64,000 nucleotides of DNA from Marivirga tractuosa DSM 4126 (GCF_000183425.1 NC_014759.1:1798001-1862000); one strand, 5' to 3'. Counted from the first letter of the stretch, positions 8,940 through 17,746 are shown. Made by a program: numbers and translations. The notes: generated by a model from the sequence alone, not told the origin.

Positions 8940-10313
8940 ATGTTAGATCAGTTGAAGGAAACCATCATTGCATTATCTACTGCACCTGGAGTTGGGGCAA
9001 TTGCCGTCATTCGTCTTTCGGGAGAGGATGCCATCACAATTACTAATAGCGTTTTTAAAGGAAAAAATCTTTTACAACAAAAAAGCCACACAGCCCATTT
9101 CGGTACCATACGAAATGACGAAGGTGAAATCATAGATGAAGTTGTGGCTACTTTGTTTATTGCACCTCATTCCTTCACCAAAGAAAATGTAGTGGAAATT
9201 TCCTGTCATGGTTCACCTTATATCGTGCAAAGATTAATCAAATTGTTTTTAACTAAAGGAGTTCGTTTGGCCAAAGCGGGTGAATTTACCCAAAGAGCTT
9301 TTCTGAATGGTCAATTTGATTTGGCTCAAGCTGAAGCCGTGGCCGATTTAATTAATGCCGATACAGAAGCCTCCCATAAAGCAGCGCTGAACCAAATGCG
9401 CGGTGGTTTCTCTGAACAAATAAAGCAGTTAAGAGCCGAATTGATTCATTTTGCTAGTATGATTGAACTGGAACTCGATTTTGGGGAGGAAGATGTGGAA
9501 TTTGCCGACCGAGATGATCTGAAAAAGCTAGTCAATCAGTTGTTAAGCGTCATTACCGCTTTAGTCAGCAGTTTTGATTTAGGGAATGTAATCAAAAATG
9601 GAGTACCAACTGTAATTGCAGGGAAACCCAACACGGGAAAATCTACTTTACTGAACGCACTGCTCAACGAAGAAAAAGCCATTGTTTCCGATATAGCAGG
9701 GACAACCCGTGATTTCATAGAAGATGAAATTAATCTGGAAGGTGTAGTTTTCAGATTTATCGATACTGCAGGCTTGCGAGATACGGAAGACAAAGTTGAG
9801 GCTATAGGGGTTCAACGAACAAAAGATAAAATGAAGCAGGCTTCATTGATCGTTTATATGTTCGATTTGAAAAACGATACTTTAACCGAAGTTAATCGCG
9901 ATATCAATATGCTGGAAAATTTGGGGATTCCTTTTATTAAAGTCGGGAATAAGCTCGATGAGGCTCAGCAAGATCTTTATAATGAAATGAAGAAGGATAA
10001 AAACACACTCTTTATTTCTGCCATCAACAAAGAAGGCTTGGAAGCTTTAAAAACAAAATTGGTTGAAACCGTAAACCTCGATAATTTCAAAACAGGCGAT
10101 ACGGTCGTAACCAACATTCGCCATTATGACAATCTGGTTCAAACTCAAAATAGCTTAAATGCGGTATTACGTGGCTTGGATGATAATATCACAGGAGACT
10201 TCTTGGCTTTGGATATACGCCATGCTTTACGCTTTTTAGGTGAGATTACAGGAGAAATTACTACTGATGATTTGTTGGCTAATATCTTTTCGAAGTTTTG
10301 TATCGGGAAATAA
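8940..10313 (+). CDS. mnmE: tRNA uridine-5-carboxymethylaminomethyl modification GTPase MnmE
   Basis: With MnmG it installs the cmnm5 group on U34 of tRNAs reading two-codon boxes. The 457 residues carry the N-terminal folate-binding TrmE domain (about 1-120), a helical domain, and an inserted Ras-like G domain. The G domain has P-loop GKPNTGKS (228-235), a TTRD switch, DTAG (275-278) and NKLD near residue 337. The C-terminal CIGK (454-457) provides the conserved catalytic cysteine. The start ATG is preceded by an AAATTTG string but not by a full promoter box. A long perfect hairpin follows about 70 nt after the stop. Confidence 0.97.
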   Translation: MLDQLKETIIALSTAPGVGAIAVIRLSGEDAITITNSVFKGKNLLQQKSHTAHFGTIRNDEGEIIDEVVATLFIAPHSFTKENVVEISCHGSPYIVQRLIKLFLTKGVRLAKAGEFTQRAFLNGQFDLAQAEAVADLINADTEASHKAALNQMRGGFSEQIKQLRAELIHFASMIELELDFGEEDVEFADRDDLKKLVNQLLSVITALVSSFDLGNVIKNGVPTVIAGKPNTGKSTLLNALLNEEKAIVSDIAGTTRDFIEDEINLEGVVFRFIDTAGLRDTEDKVEAIGVQRTKDKMKQASLIVYMFDLKNDTLTEVNRDINMLENLGIPFIKVGNKLDEAQQDLYNEMKKDKNTLFISAINKEGLEALKTKLVETVNLDNFKTGDTVVTNIRHYDNLVQTQNSLNAVLRGLDDNITGDFLALDIRHALRFLGEITGEITTDDLLANIFSKFCIGK

Positions 10314-10382
10314 TCATAAAACTTTCAAATCGAGACAAAGTATATCCTTCTAAATTAAATAACAGCTTTCAGGTGATCTTGA

Positions 10383-10424
10383 TAGGCTTATCAAAATACG
10401 TTTTTTGGTATTTTGATAAGCCTA
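10383..10424. terminator. Perfect 17 bp hairpin after mnmE
   Basis: Arms 10383-10399 and 10408-10424 are exact reverse complements (core AGGCTTATCAAAATAC) around an 8 nt T-rich loop. There is no T-run after the stem, so it is either an unusual terminator of mnmE or another structured or palindromic element. Confidence 0.5.
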
Positions 10425-10541
10425 GATATCATTTAAGCACTGCTTTTTCTATCTATTCCCAAACTTTCTAAACAGAAATCTAAAGGTTCGGTTAGTACTT
10501 ATAACTTTTAATAAAAATTATTCATTTTTAAACTTTAGAAT

Positions 10542-10961
10542 ATGTTATCACACCTAGTTTATGTCAGCGTTAGAAAAAAAGAATGCACAGAAGAAGAAAT
10601 TGATAAAATTCTTGCCGCTTGCAAAAGAAACAATCCAGAATTAGATGTTACTGGCGTTCTCCTCTACTCCAAAACGCACTTTTTGCAATATCTTGAAGGG
10701 GATTATAAAGAGATAAGTGGTCTCTACGAAAAAATCAAAACTGATGACCGACATAAAAATGTGGTTCTTATAACTACTGGCCAAATAAAAGAGAGAAGCT
10801 TTCCAAGTTGGGAAATGGGTTCTAAGGAAATCAATGAAGAAAAAGTTGAATTCCAAACTGACTTAAGTAAAGAAGAAGCAAAAACTTTTCAGGATATTAT
10901 TTCAGGTAAGGATCAAGAAGGAAATAGATCAATTCAATTAATTAAGAAATTTTTCAAATAA
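10542..10961 (+). CDS. BLUF-domain blue-light photoreceptor (short type)
   Basis: A 139 residue protein consisting of one BLUF domain (about 1-95) plus a short C-terminal helical tail. BLUF domains bind FAD and shift its hydrogen bonding on blue light. The key residues are all present with the spacing of AppA and PixD: Y7 (HLVYVS), N31 (RNNPELDVTG) and Q49 (FLQYLEG), plus W90 and M92 in SFPSWEMG. No effector domain is fused, so the signal must pass through a partner. The obvious candidate is the 79 residue protein that starts two nt after this stop. A terminator after that gene closes a likely two-gene unit. Confidence 0.93.
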   Translation: MLSHLVYVSVRKKECTEEEIDKILAACKRNNPELDVTGVLLYSKTHFLQYLEGDYKEISGLYEKIKTDDRHKNVVLITTGQIKERSFPSWEMGSKEINEEKVEFQTDLSKEEAKTFQDIISGKDQEGNRSIQLIKKFFK

Positions 10962-10963
10962 TT

Positions 10964-11203
10964 ATGGATATAGAAAAAGAAGAGCTAGAAAGAAAAATAA
11001 AGGATGTTGAAGCAATCGAATTTGGTGATTCCCTTGAAGACGTATCTTCAAGTTTACTGATAGTTATGACCCTATTTGAAGTTGACGATGATCCTAAGGT
11101 AATCAAAGCATGCAAATACAAGCTATTTGAAGGAATTTCGCTTTTGAAAAAGCTTGGAGACAAAGAAAAAGCTTCAGAAATTGAAAATAAAATCAAAAAT
11201 TAA
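10964..11203 (+). CDS. Small helical protein paired with the BLUF receptor, unknown function
   Basis: I do not recognise this 79 residue protein. It is charged and appears fully helical. An acidic N-terminal helix (MDIEKEELERKIKDVEA) is followed by a more hydrophobic central helix (SSLLIVMTLFEV) and a lysine/glutamate-rich C-terminal helix. It has no signal peptide or membrane span. The two nt gap to the BLUF gene and the shared terminator make a functional link likely. By analogy with PixD-PixE it may be the signalling partner, but its sequence does not resemble a response regulator. Confidence 0.7.
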   Translation: MDIEKEELERKIKDVEAIEFGDSLEDVSSSLLIVMTLFEVDDDPKVIKACKYKLFEGISLLKKLGDKEKASEIENKIKN

Positions 11204-11539
11204 AATCAATCATCTAAGACCGTAGATTAAATACTTTATTCAAAATTAAATAATAAGCTCGGAAATACTTCGGGCTTTTTTTTACATTAATTTAGACAAG
11301 CCTTTTCTAGACCTTATGTACTTATATCTATCTTTTATTGAGCATTAATTTAAACCTATGCGTCACACTGCTAAAATTAAAATTGCTTGTTTTTAGAATT
11401 AAAAACTGATGTGATCATTGGGAATTAGGTCAGTTTTAATTGGTTATCATCAAAAAAACATGCTTAACGTTTTATTTATAGTATAATTATTCTTATAATA
11501 GATTGATTTTTAACTTTTTAAACTTAACCTAATAAAACT
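11204..11539. other. 336 nt intergenic region
   Basis: It holds the terminator of the BLUF unit at 11254-11284 and then AT-rich sequence that should carry the promoter of the small membrane protein at 11540. I could not assign a convincing promoter box and see no further gene. Confidence 0.5.
11254..11284 (+). terminator. Rho-independent terminator of the BLUF unit
   Basis: A seven bp stem (AAGCTCG with CGGGCTT, one G-U pair) with a loop of about ten nt is followed by a run of T. It lies about 50 nt after the small helical protein gene. Confidence 0.75.
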
Positions 11540-11806
11540 ATGGAAACTCAAAACCAGAGTAGCACACAACCATTATCGACCAAAGATTGGTTAATCACTT
11601 TAATTATTGCTGCAATTCCAATTATCGGATTTATAATGCTTTTTGTATGGTCTTTTAGCGGAGGAACAAACGTGAACAAGGCCAATTGGGCAAAGGCAGC
11701 CTTACTTTTAATGGCGATAGGAATCGCATTAGGTATTTTGTTCAGTTTAATATTTGGAGTAGGTCTATTTGCTCTCTTCAATGGATCAGGTGGTGCAAGC
11801 TACTAA
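11540..11806 (+). CDS. Small membrane protein, unknown function
   Basis: An 88 residue protein with two clear membrane helices (about 15-37 and 50-80), a polar N-terminus (METQNQSSTQPLSTKDW) and a glycine-rich tail (GSGGASY). The loop between the helices has a GGTNVNKANWAKA motif, seen in small Bacteroidota proteins of unknown role. No catalytic or binding motif is visible. It has its own space upstream and a strong bidirectional terminator downstream, so it looks monocistronic. Confidence 0.7.
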   Translation: METQNQSSTQPLSTKDWLITLIIAAIPIIGFIMLFVWSFSGGTNVNKANWAKAALLLMAIGIALGILFSLIFGVGLFALFNGSGGASY

Positions 11807-11814
11807 ATACAAAA

Positions 11815-11845
11815 AAAAGCCGTGATTTTTGATCACGGCTTTATT
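11815..11845. terminator. Bidirectional terminator
   Basis: An 11 bp stem (AAAGCCGTGAT with its complement) with a five nt loop is flanked by A-run and T-rich ends. It can therefore stop both the small membrane protein gene (+) and the convergent dipeptidyl peptidase gene (-). Confidence 0.85.
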
Positions 11846-11854
11846 ATGGTTCTT

Positions 11855-14086
11855 TTACTTAAAATACCTATCCAAGTAATTAATGTAGTTATTCATTAAA
11901 AGTAAATAACTTGGAAAGTTGTAAGCAACTCCATGTGCACCCGGAGGGAAAATCTTCAGATCATGATCTTTACCATTGTCAATTAAACCTTTTACTAATT
12001 GAAATGTATTTTGAACATGTACATTTTCATCCATTGTGCTATGCGCTATGAACATATGACCCGTTAAGTTTTTAGCATAAGTAGTGGGCGCTGAATTAAT
12101 ATACCCTTCTTCATTCTCTTCTTCCAATCCCATATATCGCTCCGCATAAATACTATCATACAACCTCCAATCAGTTACAGGGGCTCCAACTAATGCTACC
12201 TTAAAAACATCAGGATGGTTCAAGATGGAAAAACTACTCATATACCCCCCGTAACTATGTCCTCTGATCGCTATTTTTTCAGCATCAATATAACCTTGAT
12301 TTATCATGTGCTTTGCTGCTTCTGCAAAATCTTGTGCCTCGGCATGCCCTAAGTTCTTATAAACAATTTTCTCAAACTCGCGACCATAACCTCCACCTCC
12401 TCTATTGTTTACTTGAATAACCACATAACCATTATGAACTAAATATTGGTGCCAAGCACTAACGCTCCACTGATTATAAACCGACTGTGCTCCTGGCCCT
12501 CCATAAACATCCAAAACCATAGGATATTTTTGAGAAGCATCAAACCCTACTGGTTTATAAATAGAAATGTCTATTTTATCCCCTTCACTATTTTCAAAAC
12601 TGCTCAATTCAGGTGTCACAAAAGCCACATTTTCTAGAGCTTTCTTAACCTCTTGATTTTCTTCCAACATTTTCACCAATTTACCAGAAGCATCTCTTAG
12701 CTCAATTTTAGTTGGAGTCTTCACATCTGAATATCGATCAACAAAATAAGTAGCTTCAGGAGCCATATCAATATTATGTCGACCTTCCATTTCGGTTACT
12801 TTCTTCTTTCCCCTGCCATTGAAATTCACTACGTAGAGCTGTCTCTCCAAAGGAGAATCTTCAGTTGAGCTGTAATAAATCTTCTTCTTTTTGCTATCTA
12901 CTGCATGAACATAAACTACTTCCCAATCTCCCTTCGTCACTTGATTTTGCAATTTACCTTCATAATTATATCGGTATAAATGTGCATAGCCGTCTTTGTC
13001 GGTAATCCAGAAAAACTCCTTGGCATCTTTTGGGAAAAATGCATAATGCATTATGCCAGCAAAAAAGTCAAAAACATCGATCCAAGCATCAGAAGATTCC
13101 TCCAGAATCATTTTTGCTTTACCTGAAGTCGCATCTGCCATGTAGAGTTTCATATTGGTTTGTGCTCTATTAAGATGCATCACTGCCAATTTTTCCTTCT
13201 CAGCAGTCCAGTAAATTCTAGGGATGTAACCATCTTCCAATGGCACTTGCATCCATTCTTTTGATTTTTCCGCTACATTAATCACTCCGATTTTCACTGT
13301 AGGGTTAGTGTCCCCCACCTGTGGATAAGGTAATTTCACCCATTCTTTATGCGTACCTTGATAATCCGTCATTTGAAAAATGGGCACTTCCCTTTCATCC
13401 GACTGCCAAAAAGCGATGTATTCACTATCGTGCGACCATTCCCAAGCCTGAGCAAGCCCAAATTCTTCCTCATAAGCCCAGCCAAAACGGCCATTGTAAA
13501 AGCCATCTTCAGCATCATCTGTTAATTGGGTTTCTTCCTTTGAAGCCAAGTCGAAAACGAAAAGATTTCCACCTCTTTCATAACCAACTTTTTTGCCGTT
13601 TGGAGATAATTCTGCTGTTTGAGCATCTTTTGCGACTAAATCCAAAGTTTTATCTTCGATGGAATAGTAGTAATAATCCGATATACCAGACCTTCTCCAA
13701 ACAGGACGGAAATTGGTTTGGAATAATAAATATTTAGAGTCATCTGACCATTGAAAAGAAGCATATTGGAAAGCATCCTCTGAACCAGGAACTTTCATTC
13801 CTTCAGTAGAAAAAATTAGTTTCTCTTCCTGGGTCTTAGGATTAAAGGATTTAATTATTTGAGCCCCATTTTCTCCTCTTTCGGTAAATGAATAGGCTTG
13901 GCCATCATTAATCCAATTGATATTACTTGGTCCCGAATTACCGTACATTGGTCTAATCCCACTCATTGCTTCCTGAAAGCTACTGAAGGTCTGCTTTTCC
14001 TGCGCTTGAAGCGAGAAAGTGATCGTTAATAAAAGCAAGCTAAAAGCCTGCATAAATCGTTTCCTTACCATGATTTTATTTTTCAA
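11855..14086 (-). CDS. Dipeptidyl peptidase IV (peptidase S9B)
   Basis: Exported serine exopeptidase of 743 residues that removes X-Pro or X-Ala dipeptides from peptide N-termini. A signal peptide (about 1-28, ending SLQAQ) is followed by a beta-propeller that carries the double-glutamate motif in GWAYEEEF, which binds the substrate N-terminus. The C-terminal alpha/beta-hydrolase has the catalytic triad S611 (GHSYGGY), D686 (STMDEN) and H718 (GAHG). The ATG at 14086 was kept; an internal ATG five codons on is also possible. It is a single gene between a bidirectional terminator and a 333 nt gap. Confidence 0.93.
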   Translation of the reverse strand: MKNKIMVRKRFMQAFSLLLLTITFSLQAQEKQTFSSFQEAMSGIRPMYGNSGPSNINWINDGQAYSFTERGENGAQIIKSFNPKTQEEKLIFSTEGMKVPGSEDAFQYASFQWSDDSKYLLFQTNFRPVWRRSGISDYYYYSIEDKTLDLVAKDAQTAELSPNGKKVGYERGGNLFVFDLASKEETQLTDDAEDGFYNGRFGWAYEEEFGLAQAWEWSHDSEYIAFWQSDEREVPIFQMTDYQGTHKEWVKLPYPQVGDTNPTVKIGVINVAEKSKEWMQVPLEDGYIPRIYWTAEKEKLAVMHLNRAQTNMKLYMADATSGKAKMILEESSDAWIDVFDFFAGIMHYAFFPKDAKEFFWITDKDGYAHLYRYNYEGKLQNQVTKGDWEVVYVHAVDSKKKKIYYSSTEDSPLERQLYVVNFNGRGKKKVTEMEGRHNIDMAPEATYFVDRYSDVKTPTKIELRDASGKLVKMLEENQEVKKALENVAFVTPELSSFENSEGDKIDISIYKPVGFDASQKYPMVLDVYGGPGAQSVYNQWSVSAWHQYLVHNGYVVIQVNNRGGGGYGREFEKIVYKNLGHAEAQDFAEAAKHMINQGYIDAEKIAIRGHSYGGYMSSFSILNHPDVFKVALVGAPVTDWRLYDSIYAERYMGLEEENEEGYINSAPTTYAKNLTGHMFIAHSTMDENVHVQNTFQLVKGLIDNGKDHDLKIFPPGAHGVAYNFPSYLLLMNNYINYLDRYFK

Positions 14087-14419
14087 TTTTAATTAAGGCT
14101 TGAATTTAGTAAAAATGAGTGGGAAAATTGGTTGGCAGGTTGGCAAGTTTTCAGGTTTTGACGTTTGTAAGTTTCGAAGTCTTTTGGTTCTGACTATTAT
14201 GATGAATGGGTTGGTAGTTAGAAGTTTGGGTGACCAAGAGACAGTTGACAGTAGTCAAAATGTTCTAATCCATTATTGAGATTGGATTCTTGAAGAAGTA
14301 CGATGAGTAGCCTTTTGTCAACTGTATAATTCGAAGTCTTATTTTGTCAACTGTCTATTTTTCAGATCAAAGTGAATATCTTTCATCTAAGGTCTAGACT
14401 CTTGAATCTTGATTCTATC
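14087..14419. other. 333 nt intergenic region with octamer array
   Basis: No gene is seen. It carries a phased octanucleotide array (14123-14194) and a 12 bp inverted pair (AGACAGTTGACA at 14239-14250 with its complement at 14345-14356). The dipeptidyl peptidase promoter should lie at its left end. Confidence 0.6.
14123..14194. repeat. Degenerate octanucleotide tandem array (GTTNNCAR-like)
   Basis: From 14131 to 14194 eight consecutive 8 nt units each begin with GT, seven of them GTT. Examples are GTTGGCAG, GTTGGCAA and GTTCTGAC; the phase is exact with no slip. A weaker unit precedes them at 14123. The order and spacing are seen directly; the function is unknown. Confidence 0.7.
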
Positions 14420-15037
14420 CTAAAACAAACTAAAAGTACTTAATTGATCTATAAAGTGCATTATCACTCCTGGCCAGATAGCAACCGTGATTAAGACACC
14501 ATAAAGTGCCCCAAATAAATGGGCATCATGATTGACGTTATCCCCTTGCTGTTTACCTTTATAGTAGGAATAAATTACATATATGGCTCCAAAAATAAAG
14601 CCTGGGAGACATAACAATCCATACAAACATAAATCAGTCATAGGATTGAAAAGAATACTACTAAAAACAACAGCTGAAACTGCACCCGAAGCCCCTAATG
14701 CATTATAATTTGGATTCTCCTTATGTTTTATCAAACTTGGAATATCAGAAACTACAATAGCGGATAAATATAATCCCACATAAAGAAAGGTTCCGTAGTT
14801 GGTCAATTGGTTAAAATAGTATTCTACTGCATCTCCAAAAAAATACAAAGTCAACATATTAAAGATCAAATGCACATAATCAGCATGCAAGAAACCTGAA
14901 GTGATCATTCTGTAATATTGCTTCCGATAAACCACCTGATAGGGATTAAACATCCAAGCATACATTCTGGATGGGTTACTGAATGCTGGGATACTAATGA
15001 TACAGGTAACGATTATTATGATTAAAGTAGTACTCAT
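14420..15037 (-). CDS. Rhomboid-family intramembrane serine protease
   Basis: A 205 residue membrane protein with about six helices. Rhomboids cut membrane proteins inside the bilayer with a Ser-His dyad: here the serine is in GASGAVSAV and the histidine in NHDAHLFGALYG. The helix-2 signature HLIFNMLTLYFFG is also present. Its ATG overlaps the last base of the upstream prenyl synthase stop (TAATG), so translation is probably coupled. The substrates are unknown. The N-terminal helix is short, as in minimal bacterial rhomboids. Confidence 0.9.
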   Translation of the reverse strand: MSTTLIIIIVTCIISIPAFSNPSRMYAWMFNPYQVVYRKQYYRMITSGFLHADYVHLIFNMLTLYFFGDAVEYYFNQLTNYGTFLYVGLYLSAIVVSDIPSLIKHKENPNYNALGASGAVSAVVFSSILFNPMTDLCLYGLLCLPGFIFGAIYVIYSYYKGKQQGDNVNHDAHLFGALYGVLITVAIWPGVIMHFIDQLSTFSLF

Positions 15038-16017
15038 TATTGTTCTCTATTGATAAGATAATTAAAGAAATCTTTGATGATATTTTTCTTTTCAGAAGGC
15101 GCATCCAAATCTTCCAAATTTGTAAATGCTTTTTCAAAATATTCATTCATTTTGGCTTCAGTCAGCGTTTTAATATGAAGTTCATCATAAATGGATTTCA
15201 CTGCATTAACCTTTTCTTCATTGTCGAAATCCTGTGCTTTCAACCAATCGTGAAGTTTAATAGAATTTTCTCCTTGAGCTAATTCATTAGCTTTGATTAG
15301 CAAGTAAGTTTTTTTATTGGCTATAATGTCTCCTCCTACTTGTTTTCCGAATTTATCTTGGTCTGCATAAACATCCAGTAAATCGTCCATTAACTGAAAA
15401 CCAATTCCGGCATTGACTCCCATTTGATAAAGTAAAGCTTGATCGGCTTCATTATCCATTGCTAAAATTCCACCAAATTCAAGACTGAAACCTAATAGAA
15501 CTGCTGTTTTTAAGCGAATCATTTCGATATAATCAGCCTCTTGAACTTGCTCTTGCTCCTCAAAATTCATATCTATCTGCTGACCTTCACAAACTTCTAT
15601 TGCACATCGATTGAACTTCTCTAAAATTTCAGTCAACTTTTCTGTAGGGCTATTTGCAATTAATTGCTGATAGGCTTTCACCAACATCACATCTCCGGAA
15701 AGGATTGCCACAGGCGAATTCCATTTTTCATGGACGGTTTGCTGCCCTCTTCTCAATGGTGCATTATCCATTATATCATCATGCATCAAAGTGAAATTAT
15801 GGAAGATTTCCACAGCAATTGAAGCGGGAATCACTTCTTTTATGTTATCCTTATATAACTGATAAGACAGTAAACTTAAAAGAGGTCGCATCCTTTTCCC
15901 ACCCAATGACATGATATATCGAATAGGCTCGTAAAGTTCTTGCGGTTTGTCTCCAAAATCCTCTTGCTCAATTGCTGAATTGATGGAAACTATATATTCT
16001 TTGATGGATTGATTCAT
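15037..16017 (-). CDS. Trans-polyprenyl diphosphate synthase
   Basis: Condenses isopentenyl diphosphate onto allylic diphosphates to make precursors of quinones or other isoprenoids. The 326 residue protein has the first aspartate-rich motif in LMHDDIMDNAPLRRG and the second in GFQLMDDLLDVY. GGKRMRP for diphosphate binding is also present. Chain length (geranylgeranyl, farnesyl or longer) cannot be fixed by eye. It is co-transcribed with the rhomboid gene by a one-base stop/start overlap. The start region carries a TATCTTTA string similar to a -7 box. Confidence 0.92.
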   Translation of the reverse strand: MNQSIKEYIVSINSAIEQEDFGDKPQELYEPIRYIMSLGGKRMRPLLSLLSYQLYKDNIKEVIPASIAVEIFHNFTLMHDDIMDNAPLRRGQQTVHEKWNSPVAILSGDVMLVKAYQQLIANSPTEKLTEILEKFNRCAIEVCEGQQIDMNFEEQEQVQEADYIEMIRLKTAVLLGFSLEFGGILAMDNEADQALLYQMGVNAGIGFQLMDDLLDVYADQDKFGKQVGGDIIANKKTYLLIKANELAQGENSIKLHDWLKAQDFDNEEKVNAVKSIYDELHIKTLTEAKMNEYFEKAFTNLEDLDAPSEKKNIIKDFFNYLINREQ

Positions 16018-16432
16018 TACGTATTAGAATTTAAAGCTTAAAGATATGGTAATAAAAAGGGATATAAAAAGTAAATTTTACAAGAGGATTCCTCCTTACT
16101 TAAACTCTTTTTTATCATAGATTAAATTGATAATTCGATTAGTAATATCAATGGAAACTTTTACAGCCACAATTGCTAATCAATTATTTGGAACTTACCT
16201 TTGCACTTGATTTCAGAACGGAGATCAAAATCTTTAAATAAATCATTATTTCTTGCTTTAAAACGCTTATTTCAAGTATATTTTCTGTTGTTAGTACTGA
16301 CAGAAAATAAAAAGAAAATAGAGCTAAAATTAATTCGTATACGAAAAACATCAAATGTATTTTGTCGTAAGCTGAAGTAAGTATAAAATGTAGTAGTCAA
16401 TATTTTTTTAACAATAAATTAAATAATAGAGT
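16018..16432. promoter_or_regulatory. 415 nt divergent control region, prenyl synthase / peroxiredoxin
   Basis: No gene is seen. It contains a 12 bp perfect palindrome TTCGTATACGAA at 16334-16345, about 88 nt before the peroxiredoxin ATG. It also has a ten bp hairpin (TATTTTCTGT, arms 16279-16288 and 16300-16309). A GTATTTTG string near 16358 is close to, but not, a full TAnnTTTG box. The palindrome is a reasonable operator candidate, perhaps for a redox regulator; that is inference. Confidence 0.45.
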
Positions 16433-17068
16433 ATGTCTTTAGTAGGAAAAAAAGCACCAGTATTTAAAACAGGAGCAGTAATTAACGGAGAAGAAATTGT
16501 AGAAGAATTTTCTTTGGAGCAATATATCGGCAAAAAAGATGTGATTTTCTTCTTTTACCCAAAAGATTTCACTTTTGTTTGCCCAACTGAAATATTGGCT
16601 TTCCAAGAAAAATTAGCTGAGTTCGAAAAAAGAGGTGTTGCCGTTGTAGGTGCATCTACTGATACTGAAGAAACTCACCTTGCTTGGTTATTAACTCCAC
16701 AAGAAAACGGTGGAATTGAAGGAGTAAACTATCCATTAGTTGCTGATGCGTCAAAAACAATTGCTAATAATTATGGTGTATTAGCAGGTGACTGGAACTA
16801 CAATGAAGAAGGTGAATTAATCTTCGAAGGAACTCCTGTTGCTTACAGAGGAACTTTCTTCATTGACAAAGAAGGAATTGTTCGTCATGAAACAATCAAC
16901 GACTTACCATTAGGTAGAAATATCGATGAGATGTTAAGAATTGTTGACGCATGGCAACATGTTGAGAAATATGGTGAAGTTTGCCCTGCAAACTGGGAAG
17001 AAGGAAAAGAAGCAATGGAAGAATCCAGAGAAAGTGTTTCTTCTTACTTAGCTAAAAACAAAAAATAA
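16433..17068 (+). CDS. Typical 2-Cys peroxiredoxin (AhpC/Prx1 type)
   Basis: Thiol peroxidase of 211 residues that reduces hydrogen peroxide and organic peroxides. The peroxidatic cysteine is C50 in FTFVCPTEI and the resolving cysteine C184 in GEVCPANW; length and both motifs fit the AhpC/Prx1 group. The thioredoxin at 49.5 kb is a plausible reductant, and no ahpF lies nearby. The gene has a long upstream control region with palindromes and its own terminator, so it is monocistronic and probably redox-controlled (inference). Confidence 0.93.
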   Translation: MSLVGKKAPVFKTGAVINGEEIVEEFSLEQYIGKKDVIFFFYPKDFTFVCPTEILAFQEKLAEFEKRGVAVVGASTDTEETHLAWLLTPQENGGIEGVNYPLVADASKTIANNYGVLAGDWNYNEEGELIFEGTPVAYRGTFFIDKEGIVRHETINDLPLGRNIDEMLRIVDAWQHVEKYGEVCPANWEEGKEAMEESRESVSSYLAKNKK

Positions 17069-17090
17069 TTTGAATTGATTGTAGTTTTTA

Positions 17091-17124
17091 AATCCTGCTT
17101 GGGCAACTGAGCAGGATTTTTTGT
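17091..17124 (+). terminator. Terminator of the 2-Cys peroxiredoxin gene
   Basis: A nine bp stem (AATCCTGCT / AGCAGGATT) with a ten nt loop is followed by a T-run, about 25 nt after the stop codon. Confidence 0.85.
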
Positions 17125-17162
17125 TTTCACTCCCTTCTCAACTGAATTTTTATTAAATCTAG

Positions 17163-17621
17163 TTATGCTTTGTTGTAAATAATTTTAGCTACTCTATTAA
17201 TAACAAGAATTAGTAAAGTGGCAGTAATTGCAAGAACATATTGTTCTAATGCAACTGCAATGCCGATTCCGGCAGAAAAGAGTACTGTTGCTGCAGTAGT
17301 AAGATTATACACTTTGTTTTCATCACTAGCTTTTAAAATAGTACCTGCTCCGATAAAGCTAATCCCTAAAATAATGGCTTCTAAAATCCTAGTGGGGTCG
17401 GGTTGAATAATATTTTCCATATCGCTTTGCACATAGTGCTCTACGAGTATTTGACCTAAAGACAAAAGTAAGGCCGAAGATCCTCCTACAATCATATTAG
17501 TTCTAAAGCCAGCAGGTTTATCTTTCACTTCTCGTTCCAAGCCTATTAAGCCGGTCAATAATGCTGCAATGCCTACGTCTAAAAGTATGAGCAATTCACT
17601 ATTCCAGTTAAATTCAATCAT
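17163..17621 (-). CDS. MgtC/SapB family membrane protein
   Basis: A 152 residue inner-membrane protein with about four to five helices. The MgtC signature LTGLIGLEREVKDKPAGFRTNM lies near 20-45, and GISFIGAGTILK follows in the middle. MgtC proteins are linked to magnesium limitation and modulate the F-ATPase in pathogens; the role in free-living Bacteroidota is less clear. It lacks the soluble C-terminal ACT-like domain of the longer members. It is convergent with the peroxiredoxin gene. Confidence 0.9.
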   Translation of the reverse strand: MIEFNWNSELLILLDVGIAALLTGLIGLEREVKDKPAGFRTNMIVGGSSALLLSLGQILVEHYVQSDMENIIQPDPTRILEAIILGISFIGAGTILKASDENKVYNLTTAATVLFSAGIGIAVALEQYVLAITATLLILVINRVAKIIYNKA

Positions 17622-17746
17622 AAAAAAATATTTTAAAGCTTATTGCTAAAAAATAACGGAAATAAAACCGCTATCGTTAGGTATTAATTCTTCAAATAGA
17701 TCAGATTTACGATTGAAAGGGTACTTTCAGAAGTTGATAAAAATTT

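Noticed and set aside
13321..13737. 138-codon open frame on the + strand
   Set aside because: It lies antisense inside the dipeptidyl peptidase IV gene, has no family features, and the opposite strand has clear catalytic motifs.
14131..14194. Possible CRISPR array
   Set aside because: Units are only 8 nt and contiguous with no spacers, and no cas genes are present.
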